Shown here in pieces: positions 1 through 5,318 of a stretch of DNA of 5,318 bases; within the stretch, counting starts at the first letter, position 1, and every line of letters begins with the position of its first letter. Where the stretch lies: contig JAQULX010000232.1 in the NCBI GenBank assembly GCA_028718465.1, forward strand, positions 1 through 5,318, in the 5' to 3' direction. Made by a program: the position numbers and the translations under genes. The notes under the pieces are model-generated. The model saw only the letters and a program-made list of their open reading frames with translations, searched no databases and was not told the DNA's origin. This DNA comes from Dehalococcoidales bacterium (GTDB taxonomy: Bacteria > Chloroflexota > Dehalococcoidia > Dehalococcoidales > UBA3254).

Positions 1-378
1 ATCCGAGCAAAACCAGCGAACCAAGCACGTCTAGATAAGGGGCTCGTTAAAGATACAACCATTAAGCGTCTACTCAGGATGAAGATATCTTGGGCAAGTA
101 CGGTCATAGTCCTAGTTGGCGATAAGACCCATTCACGCCCTTGGGTAGACTGGGAAATTGAGCAAGCGCACAGGCAAGGGAAGAAGATCGTGGGCGTTTA
201 TGAGTCTGGCCTCAAAGATAAGGTTGATCTTCCTGCTGCCTTAGAGAAATATGGAACCTCGCAAGTTGTTGGTTGGGACCCTGAAAAAATAATTTCCGCT
301 ATTGAAGGAGAGCCTGTATTTCAGAATTCTGATGGAACACCTAGTGCCAAGAAGGATGGTCCTCGTACAACATGCTAG
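1..378 (+). CDS. ThsB-like TIR-domain protein (5'-truncated by window edge)
   Basis: The reading frame is open from base 1 to the TAG at 376-378, giving 125 visible residues; the true start is upstream. An ATG at 79 lies inside the conserved domain and is not a credible start. The visible part is the C-terminal two thirds of a MTH538/DUF1863 (ThsB-like) TIR domain: a hydrophobic strand, STVIVLVGDKT, then the hallmark WVDWEI helix (visible residues 48-53), whose Glu52 is the expected catalytic glutamate. A strand KKIVGVY follows, then a charged, probably flexible tail. In Thoeris, proteins of this family detect phage infection and convert NAD+ into a cyclic ADP-ribose-type signal; that role here is inference. 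It overlaps the next gene by 7 nt, so the two are almost certainly co-translated. It differs clearly from the second ThsB-like gene at 3283, so the two are not a recent duplication. Family call is confident, substrate and trigger unknown. Confidence 0.88.
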   Translation: MRAKPANQARLDKGLVKDTTIKRLLRMKISWASTVIVLVGDKTHSRPWVDWEIEQAHRQGKKIVGVYESGLKDKVDLPAALEKYGTSQVVGWDPEKIISAIEGEPVFQNSDGTPSAKKDGPRTTC

Positions 379-1025
379 ACCCAAGAAACCTATATGTTTA
401 TGTTGTCGATCGAGATTTCGGTTTTGCTCCAAACCCATTTCATGGATACTGCACTTTAGCAACATGCAAACCTGGAATCCGAAAAGTCGCAAGAAAAGGA
501 GATTGGGTAATGGGGGTTGGAGGAACGCGCATGCGAGCGACAGGAAAATGCATATATTTGATGCGCGTTACTGAGATACTTACTTTTGATACATATTGGT
601 CGGATATTAGATTTCGGTTAAAAAGGCCCGTTCGCAATGGAAGTCCTGTGATGATGATTGGGGACAACATATACCATAAAAATGTCACAGCAGGGGACTG
701 GATTCAAGAGGATTCACATCATAGCAACCCGGACGGTTCCACAAACAACACTAACCTAGAGACAGACACCCAGTCTGAAAATGTTCTTGTTTCCGATCAT
801 TTCTTCTATTTTGGCAGTGCAGCTCCTTCTGTGGACCTGCAGTCAATAAATTATAAGAATGGAAGGAATTATAGCAAGAAATCGCTCGGAAACTCTGAAG
901 TAGCTGCCCTCATAAAAGACTTAGAAGAGACAAACTGGAGAGATTGGAACGTTGTTATCTCTGATCCATTCCTTTTTAGGTATGCAATAAAACGAGTTGA
1001 TCAAGGCACCGGAAAAATCATTTAA
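372..1025 (+). CDS. Nmad2-family putative nucleotide-modification protein
   Basis: Complete 217-residue soluble protein with no signal peptide or membrane segment. Residues 17-34 read GFAPNPFHGYCTLATCKP and residues 43-51 GDWVMGVGG. I recognise these as the signature of the Nmad2 family (nucleotide modification associated domain 2), first predicted from gene neighbourhoods of DNA-base-modification systems. The two cysteines (Cys27, Cys32), the Asp-Trp pair (44-45) and a later DHFFYFG segment are the likely functional or structural conserved positions. No biochemical activity is known to me for the family, so 'modification' is a neighbourhood-based prediction; it could equally bind a modified or signalling nucleotide. 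The ATG at 372 is the only start after an in-frame TAG at 342-344. It overlaps the end of the upstream TIR gene (372-378), and the nearest purine-rich site (AGAAGGA, 350-356) is 15 nt away, so expression probably relies on translational coupling to the TIR gene. Recall of the family is confident, function is not. Confidence 0.83.
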   Translation: MLDPRNLYVYVVDRDFGFAPNPFHGYCTLATCKPGIRKVARKGDWVMGVGGTRMRATGKCIYLMRVTEILTFDTYWSDIRFRLKRPVRNGSPVMMIGDNIYHKNVTAGDWIQEDSHHSNPDGSTNNTNLETDTQSENVLVSDHFFYFGSAAPSVDLQSINYKNGRNYSKKSLGNSEVAALIKDLEETNWRDWNVVISDPFLFRYAIKRVDQGTGKII

Positions 1026-1123
1026 GTGAGGATCATATTCGCGTCCGATTTTAGGAAGCCTCTCGTTTTGGTCGCTACGTTCCTTACAGTACACAATGAG
1101 ATATAACGCAAAATGCAAAACTT

Positions 1124-1130
1124 GAGGAGG
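1124..1130 (+). promoter_or_regulatory. Strong ribosome binding site for the TIR-SLOG gene
   Basis: GAGGAGG ends 8 nt before the ATG at 1139. This is near-ideal Shine-Dalgarno sequence and spacing, and it fixes the start of the 673-residue protein. The effector gene is therefore translated independently, unlike the coupled TIR/Nmad2 pair upstream. Confidence 0.85.
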
Positions 1131-1138
1131 TAATACTA

Positions 1139-3160
1139 ATGGGTTCAGTTTATCAACCACCCATAGCTGTTCATATAATCTGGCACCCGTCAGATAGTGA
1201 TACTGCTGACCCAATTATAAAGGCTGTTTCAAAGCATCTTTCTAGAGATATTAGTCAACCATTTTCACGGAACCTGAATATTCCAATCTTTCTTTATAGC
1301 TCAAATAGCCCAGCGATTGTGCCGGACAAATTTCCGAAAGAACTCGCAGAGCGAAATATTGTGTTTGTTTTCACAAGTGTCAATACTAGAGGACATGACT
1401 TGTGGAATGACTATATTCGATCTCTTCCATCTAATAATTCGCTACGAATTGTCCCGTTAGCTCTAAGCCGTGAAGGCCTTGATCATGGAGAAGAAGGAAG
1501 CCTGAAGAACCTCGATTTTATTCGTGCATACGAATGGCCAAAAGCATCAATTTCACAGTATGCAATTCTCTTCATGGCACATGAAGTTTGCCGTCATGGA
1601 TTTAGGGAGATTAAAGAGGATGATAAGGGAAAATCTTCATCCATCACAATCTTCCTAAGTCATACAAAAAGCAAGGACACTGGCCGTCTTCATGCAGAAT
1701 CCATCAAGCAGTTTATAGACAACACGAATATGTCTCATTTTTTTGATGCAACGGAGATCTCTCCTGGGTTTAGATTTGACGATGAAATAATCAATTATAT
1801 TAAAAAGTCTACAATGGTATTAATTGTTAGTGATATTTACTCTTCTCGATATTGGTGTCAACGGGAAATTTTATGCGCTAAAGAGAACGATAGGCCCATG
1901 ATTGAAGTTGATTGCCTGGAGGATTATGAGGACAGGACTTTCCCAGCAGCGGCAAATATACCATGTGTACATGTATCACCAGAAGTGCCACTTAAAGAGT
2001 CCGACATTCTGAGAGTTCTCACAGCCGCCATGTTGGAAACTATTCGTCATCAGCACGCTCTGAAATCGTTACAGTACTATCGATCAATAAACTGGATTGA
2101 TAAAGAGTGTGAGTTATATTCAAGACCTCCAGAGCTTCGCCAAATACTCTCGTTAAAAGAAGCAGGTAAAACCAAACGTATTTGCTACCCAGAACCCCCA
2201 ATTTACTCCGAGGAATCAGATTGTTTTCAACAGCTTGATATCGATATCTTTACCCCTCTTTGGAGTAAATCAGAGAACCTGTCACTAAAGAACTGTCGAA
2301 TTGGCATTTCTATTTCAGATGTTACGAATGATGGATCTAGCAAAAACCACGTTCCGGCAAGCCAATTGAAAAGATTAGCTCAAGATCTTGCTCGACATAT
2401 ACTTGCCAGATCAGGCACACTAATTTATGGGGGTGACTTGCGCAAAGATGGATTCACCGAATTCATCCTTGATGAAGCAATTGCACTGAAAAATCGCCTT
2501 AACACCGATGCAATACACGTTGAGAATTACTTGGCATGGCCAATCTACATAGTCGACCCGGACATTATTGCTTGGCGTTCTAAATACAAAGCGGTCATGA
2601 AAACGGTTGAAAGCACTATTCCGGATGATATAGCCAGTGATGTCGACAAAGATAAATACCTTCCCCCTTCAACGCCCCAGAACAAGTATTACTGGTCGCG
2701 CTGCTTAACAGTAATGCGAATGAATTCAATTGATTCCTCCAACGCACGCATTTGCGCCGGCGGGAAGCTCTACGGATACAACGGCAAAATGCCAGGTGTC
2801 TTGGAAGAAATTCTCATTGCTATTGAAAAGAAGAAGCCTATCTACTTCCTAGGGGCATTCGGAGGAGTTGTTGCTGAAGTCTGTAAGGTGCTCCGTGGTG
2901 AACCATATCCAGCCCCACTCACTGAGGCATGGCAGATTACCCGCAATGCGGGATACCTTGAGCTGCAGGCGATTGCACGGGCACAAGGCTTACACGCAGA
3001 TTATGAACGGGTGAAGACTATCCTTTCTGGTGTCGACATTTCATCACTGTCTAAAAACGCAGGTCTTAGCGAGGAAACTTACCTGCGGCTGATGGGAAGT
3101 CCTTTCGTGGATGAGTGCATTCACCTAATCACCTATGGGTTAAAGAACCTTACGTCCTGA
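1139..3160 (+). CDS. TIR-like / TIR / SLOG multidomain protein, candidate Thoeris-like effector
   Basis: 673 residues, soluble, no membrane segment. Residues ~8-150 form a divergent TIR-like domain: opening strand AVHIIWHPSD, later strands IVFVFTS and LRIVPLAL, with LWNDYI (88-93) in place of the W-x-x-E helix, so the catalytic Glu seems absent. Residues ~166-280 are a standard TIR domain: first strand ITIFLSHTKSKD (169-180), BB-loop region FFDATEISPG (201-210), and WCQREIL (239-245) with putative NADase Glu243. A linker (~281-384) leads to a SLOG Rossmann-like domain (~385-590): strand RIGISISD, LIYGGD (428-433), ICAGGK (538-543) and LGAFGG (571-576). A helical tail (~595-673) follows. The layout fits the TIR- and PNP-associating SLOG group (TPALS). 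SLOG domains bind nucleotide-derived signals, as in ThsA. Inference: SLOG senses the product of the flanking ThsB-like proteins and activates TIR NAD+ degradation, causing abortive infection. TIR and SLOG calls are strong; the N-terminal domain call is moderate. Confidence 0.87.
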   Translation: MGSVYQPPIAVHIIWHPSDSDTADPIIKAVSKHLSRDISQPFSRNLNIPIFLYSSNSPAIVPDKFPKELAERNIVFVFTSVNTRGHDLWNDYIRSLPSNNSLRIVPLALSREGLDHGEEGSLKNLDFIRAYEWPKASISQYAILFMAHEVCRHGFREIKEDDKGKSSSITIFLSHTKSKDTGRLHAESIKQFIDNTNMSHFFDATEISPGFRFDDEIINYIKKSTMVLIVSDIYSSRYWCQREILCAKENDRPMIEVDCLEDYEDRTFPAAANIPCVHVSPEVPLKESDILRVLTAAMLETIRHQHALKSLQYYRSINWIDKECELYSRPPELRQILSLKEAGKTKRICYPEPPIYSEESDCFQQLDIDIFTPLWSKSENLSLKNCRIGISISDVTNDGSSKNHVPASQLKRLAQDLARHILARSGTLIYGGDLRKDGFTEFILDEAIALKNRLNTDAIHVENYLAWPIYIVDPDIIAWRSKYKAVMKTVESTIPDDIASDVDKDKYLPPSTPQNKYYWSRCLTVMRMNSIDSSNARICAGGKLYGYNGKMPGVLEEILIAIEKKKPIYFLGAFGGVVAEVCKVLRGEPYPAPLTEAWQITRNAGYLELQAIARAQGLHADYERVKTILSGVDISSLSKNAGLSEETYLRLMGSPFVDECIHLITYGLKNLTS

Positions 3161-3174
3161 CGGGAGTAGTTACT

Positions 3175-3187
3175 GGGGTCAAACCCC
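3175..3187 (+). other. Small GC-rich hairpin after the TIR-SLOG gene
   Basis: GGGGT-CAA-ACCCC is a perfect 5-bp stem with a 3-nt loop, 14 nt after the TGA of the upstream gene. No T-run follows (the next bases are GCCAAAAGAC), so it is not a textbook intrinsic terminator. It might protect the 3' end of the upstream message or attenuate read-through to the next TIR gene. A chance occurrence is possible. Confidence 0.3.
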
Positions 3188-3214
3188 GCCAAAAGACAAA
3201 ATACAGGTGATGAA

Positions 3215-3230
3215 CAGCAAAATATTGCTG
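3215..3230 (+). other. Inverted repeat CAGCAA/TTGCTG in the intergenic gap
   Basis: CAGCAA-AATA-TTGCTG is a perfect 6-bp stem with a 4-nt loop, 53 nt ahead of the downstream ATG. It could be an RNA hairpin or a small operator for a dimeric regulator. No T-run follows, so a terminator is unlikely. It is the second hairpin in a 122-nt gap. Confidence 0.25.
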
Positions 3231-3272
3231 CCGACTTCGACCTCGTTAACTGACTTATTCGATACGTTTCAG

Positions 3273-3279
3273 AGGAGGG
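3273..3279 (+). promoter_or_regulatory. Strong ribosome binding site for the second ThsB-like gene
   Basis: AGGAGGG stands just upstream of the ATG at 3283; the AGGAGG core ends 4 nt before the start, which is a little tight. It supports this ATG as the true start, as does the first TIR strand beginning at residue 6. Confidence 0.8.
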
Positions 3280-3282
3280 TGT

Positions 3283-3831
3283 ATGACTATTCGACACAAC
3301 GTCTTTATCAGCTATCACCACAGCAATGACGAGATCTACAAGAAAGAGTTTGAAAGGCTCTTTTGGAGTACATACGACATTCTCGAAACAAAAGCAGTAA
3401 GTGATGGGGATATTGATACATCCTTAAAAACAGAATCTATACGGCAGAAGGTCAGAGATGAATTCATTAGATCTGCAAGTGTAACCATCGTCTTGATCGG
3501 TGCCGAGACATGGAAGAGAAAGCACGTTGATTGGGAAATTTCAGCAAGCATTAGAGACACTCAGTTAAATCCAAGAGCTGGGTTGCTTGGAATAATACTA
3601 CCTTCATATCCAAGAGTTGATATGGCGAAATACTATAAAGGCACGATTCCACCAAGGCTTCAAGACAATATAGATTGTGGCTTTGCGAAAATCTACAACT
3701 GGTCTAATGATCCCTATCAGGTGCAACAATGGATTCACGAAGCTTTTCTGCGCCGGAAACAGGTCAACCCCGATAATTCACGTGTGATGTTCGCTCAGAA
3801 TAGATCCTCTGCGAATTGGAGCTCATTATGA
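3283..3831 (+). CDS. ThsB-like TIR-domain protein (complete)
   Basis: 182 residues, the usual size for a stand-alone ThsB-like (MTH538/DUF1863) TIR protein, soluble and without a signal peptide. The domain starts almost at once with HNVFISYHHSND (5-16), the family's first strand and loop. A spacer helix YKKEFERLF follows, then strand SVTIVLIG (66-73) and the helix HVDWEISAS (81-89) with predicted catalytic Glu85. Next come LLGIILP (101-107) and a C-terminal Trp-rich helix, VQQWIHEAF. Proteins of this family in Thoeris sense phage and make a cyclic ADP-ribose-type messenger from NAD+; applied here, that is inference. It lies 122 nt after the TIR-SLOG gene on the same strand with its own strong ribosome binding site. 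With the 5' TIR gene it brackets the putative effector, a pattern expected if several sensors feed one SLOG protein. A last ~20-residue polar tail has no recognisable motif. Confidence 0.9.
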   Translation: MTIRHNVFISYHHSNDEIYKKEFERLFWSTYDILETKAVSDGDIDTSLKTESIRQKVRDEFIRSASVTIVLIGAETWKRKHVDWEISASIRDTQLNPRAGLLGIILPSYPRVDMAKYYKGTIPPRLQDNIDCGFAKIYNWSNDPYQVQQWIHEAFLRRKQVNPDNSRVMFAQNRSSANWSSL

Positions 3832-3997
3832 AGGGGAGTAAATAACTAATACGTCGATGGTGATTCTGAAGAGTATCAAATATTGGCACTATCGTGAACC
3901 TCTTCAATGACTTATAGGCAAATTGCTTGGAATATTTTCGATCTCAAATATCTATAAACTGGCTAGGCTCGAACAGGTTTAAATCCACGTCGAAACC
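3832..3997. other. Convergent intergenic spacer, no gene supported
   Basis: 166 nt between the ends of the + strand TIR cluster and the - strand helicase gene. Only very short reading frames occur, for example ATG at 3857 to TGA at 3908-3910 (17 codons, no adjacent ribosome binding site). A 6-bp stem, AGGTTT at 3975-3980 with AAACCT at 3993-3998, straddles the helicase stop, but it has a 12-nt loop and no T-run. GAAGAG (from ~3868) and CTCTTC (from ~3900) could also pair across a ~26-nt loop. A bidirectional terminator would be expected here, but none is convincing. Confidence 0.5.
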
Positions 3998-5318
3998 TTA
4001 TGACCAGGGTTCCGATAACCTTTCTACTACATCTTTTTGCGCCAGCACTCTCGAACATAGCTCCCATCGATCTTTTTCAGGATCTATGGTTTCTTGATAT
4101 CGCAATTCAAATACGTCACGAGCACGCTGACGAAGATGTATATATTCATCCATCATCTGTTCCAGTTTTTCAACGTTCTCTATCCATTCATCCTCAATAG
4201 TATCCGGTAGTCCGCCGAAAATATCATAACGGTCTTTCATACGGCGCGAGAGCACCTGGTAAACTTTCTCATCTTGTGTATCGTGGTAAACCAGATTTAA
4301 CATATCAACAGTGCGGCGTGCTTGACCGAACCTCTTAATCCGACCAAGCCGCTGCTCAAGTCTCGATGGATTCCAGGGTAAATCAACATTTATTAGAGCG
4401 CCAAGAGTCTGTAAGTTTAATCCTTCACAAGCGGCGTCGGTGGCAACCAATAGCCGAATCTTGTGGTTCTTAACTGCAGCCTTGATGCCTTCACGCTCAA
4501 CCGAAGCGAAATCGTCTCCGTGAAATATTCCGCTCTTTCCGGCTCCAGCATAAACGCCTACAGGCTCATCCGGAATCAATTTTGCCAGTTCGCTTCCAAC
4601 CCAATAGGCTGTATCGTAATATTGACTAAAGACAATACAGCCATGCTCAAGCCATGTCTTACCTTCAGTACGATGTTTGGTAAGAAAATATTGAACCGCT
4701 GCCAATTTGGGATCACGGGCCTCAGGCCTTGATAGTTCTTTAATAATTGTCTTTAAATATTCAGCTTCCTCTTGAGTAAGGGTATTGACTGTATCTTGAA
4801 CCTGCTTTTCTTCTTCCTCATCTTCCAGTGTCTCTCGATTCAGCATTTTCTCCGCTGTTGACTTTCCAGAGGCAAAACTGGAGCAGATTCGCTGTAAAAG
4901 CAAGGATTTCATAAAACCAGCTGCCCTAGTTCGCTTTTTAAGGGCGGTCGTAAACTCTTCAGCCGCTTGATAAGCAAGATCAAAAGGAAGATTTGTCAAT
5001 AAACCCTGTCCAATGAAACCGATCCCTTCGTATTTTGTCGCTGAAGCTTCAGGATTTGGATGTATATCAACACCCACTTTTTCCAACAGGCCAGCCTCTT
5101 CTAGTGTTTTTCTACGACGCAACACGGTATGACGCAAGATGGGATTGTGCTCACGTAAAAATCCCGGAATAAGTGCTTGACCAACTGTTTGTTGTTCAAG
5201 AAAACCCAAGGATCCAAATCCACGATCGGTAAAGAAAGTAAATTCAGGCAAACCCATCTGTAGACGCAGAGTTGCAAACAAAGCGTCTTCGTTTCCGGAT
5301 GGCATTGGGTTACGAATC
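3998..5318 (-). CDS. SNF2/DEAD-like helicase, C-terminal part (N-terminus outside window)
   Basis: The - strand frame is open from the window edge to the TAA at 4000-3998, giving 439 visible residues. The ATG at 5305-5303 is preceded by open codons and is probably internal. Numbering from that Met, HTVLRRRKTLE (59-69) resembles the end of the first helicase lobe in SNF2-like enzymes. An acidic, probably coiled stretch (EDEEEEK, 161-167) follows. The HELICc lobe then has HGCIVFSQY (221-229), motif V LVATDAACEGLNLQ (286-299) and motif VI QRLGRIKRFGQ (318-328) with its arginine fingers. The C-terminal ~90 residues are helical. It is an ATP-dependent nucleic-acid translocase. The style recalls large defence-island helicases, including those fused to phospholipase-D-like domains beside DUF1156/DUF499 genes, or DISARM DrmD; the deciding N-terminal region is not visible. 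Convergent orientation argues that it belongs to another system than the TIR cluster. Confidence 0.87.
   Translation of the reverse strand, partial: IRNPMPSGNEDALFATLRLQMGLPEFTFFTDRGFGSLGFLEQQTVGQALIPGFLREHNPILRHTVLRRRKTLEEAGLLEKVGVDIHPNPEASATKYEGIGFIGQGLLTNLPFDLAYQAAEEFTTALKKRTRAAGFMKSLLLQRICSSFASGKSTAEKMLNRETLEDEEEEKQVQDTVNTLTQEEAEYLKTIIKELSRPEARDPKLAAVQYFLTKHRTEGKTWLEHGCIVFSQYYDTAYWVGSELAKLIPDEPVGVYAGAGKSGIFHGDDFASVEREGIKAAVKNHKIRLLVATDAACEGLNLQTLGALINVDLPWNPSRLEQRLGRIKRFGQARRTVDMLNLVYHDTQDEKVYQVLSRRMKDRYDIFGGLPDTIEDEWIENVEKLEQMMDEYIHLRQRARDVFELRYQETIDPEKDRWELCSRVLAQKDVVERLSEPWS

Noticed and set aside
79..378. ATG at 79 as the start of the first TIR gene
   Set aside because: The frame is open back to base 1 and this ATG lies inside the conserved TIR domain, after the region where the first strand and loop must be encoded. 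The gene is cut by the window edge.
1053..1084. AGGAA/TTCCT stem as a terminator after Nmad2
   Set aside because: Only 5 bp with a 22-nt loop and no T-run.
1026..1138. Internal promoter before the TIR-SLOG gene
   Set aside because: TATAAC at 1102-1107 resembles a -10 box, but nothing close to TTGACA lies 16-18 nt upstream. TTGGTC at 1068 pairs only with a poor -10. Not strong enough to annotate.
241..1214. - strand and alternative-frame open stretches over the TIR, Nmad2 and start of the TIR-SLOG genes (241-492, 302-574, 440-688, 921-1214)
   Set aside because: They overlap genes with clear domain signatures, and their translations show no recognisable motif.
1139..3160. Classical Thoeris ThsA (SIR2-SLOG)
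   Set aside because: The N-terminal half carries TIR motifs (FLSHTKSKD, WCQREIL), and no SIR2 NAD-binding signature is visible, so the gene symbol thsA is not assigned.
3975..3998. AGGTTT/AAACCT hairpin as the helicase terminator
   Set aside because: 6-bp, AT-rich stem with a 12-nt loop, overlapping the stop codon and lacking a T-run on the - strand.
4000..4732. + strand open stretches at 4000-4200 and 4463-4732
   Set aside because: They are antisense to conserved helicase motifs V and VI and nearby sequence, and have no plausible protein features.
3998..5305. ATG at 5305-5303 as the helicase start
   Set aside because: The upstream codons (Ile-Arg-Asn-Pro) remain open to the window edge, and the protein would lack the whole ATP-binding lobe.

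Overview
The window is a stretch of a bacterial (or possibly archaeal) defence island. Base composition is moderate, with GC in the low to mid 40s by eye. Genes start with ATG, and two of them have near-perfect AGGAGG ribosome binding sites. No rRNA, tRNA, phage structural gene, transposase or CRISPR repeat was seen. Nothing in the sequence fixes the taxon, and I do not name one.

Left and centre (1-3831, + strand): four co-directional genes. (i) The 3' part of a ThsB-like TIR-domain gene (1-378), whose start lies outside the window. (ii) A complete Nmad2-type (nucleotide modification associated domain 2) gene (372-1025) that overlaps gene (i) by 7 nt. (iii) A 673-residue protein (1139-3160) with a degenerate TIR-like domain, an intact-looking TIR domain (Glu243) and a C-terminal SLOG nucleotide-binding domain. 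(iv) A complete 182-residue ThsB-like TIR gene (3283-3831). Gaps of 113 and 122 nt separate genes ii/iii and iii/iv. Each gap ends in a strong Shine-Dalgarno sequence, and the second also holds two small hairpins.

Right (3998-5318, - strand): the C-terminal part of a large SNF2/DEAD-like helicase, converging on the TIR cluster. Its frame is still open at the window edge, so the ATPase lobe, and perhaps a phospholipase-D-like domain, lies outside. The 166-nt spacer between the convergent genes (3832-3997) holds no convincing gene and only a weak hairpin.

Working model (inference): the four + strand genes form a Thoeris-like antiphage module. In classical Thoeris, ThsB TIR proteins sense infection and make a cyclic ADP-ribose-type signal. 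The SLOG domain of ThsA binds this signal and activates a SIR2 NADase. Here the SLOG-bearing protein has TIR domains instead of SIR2, so a TIR NADase under SLOG control is the likely effector. The two different ThsB-like proteins would be alternative sensors. The Nmad2 protein, embedded by translational coupling between the first sensor and the effector, is the unexplained component and the most novel element. The helicase is probably from a neighbouring, separate defence system.
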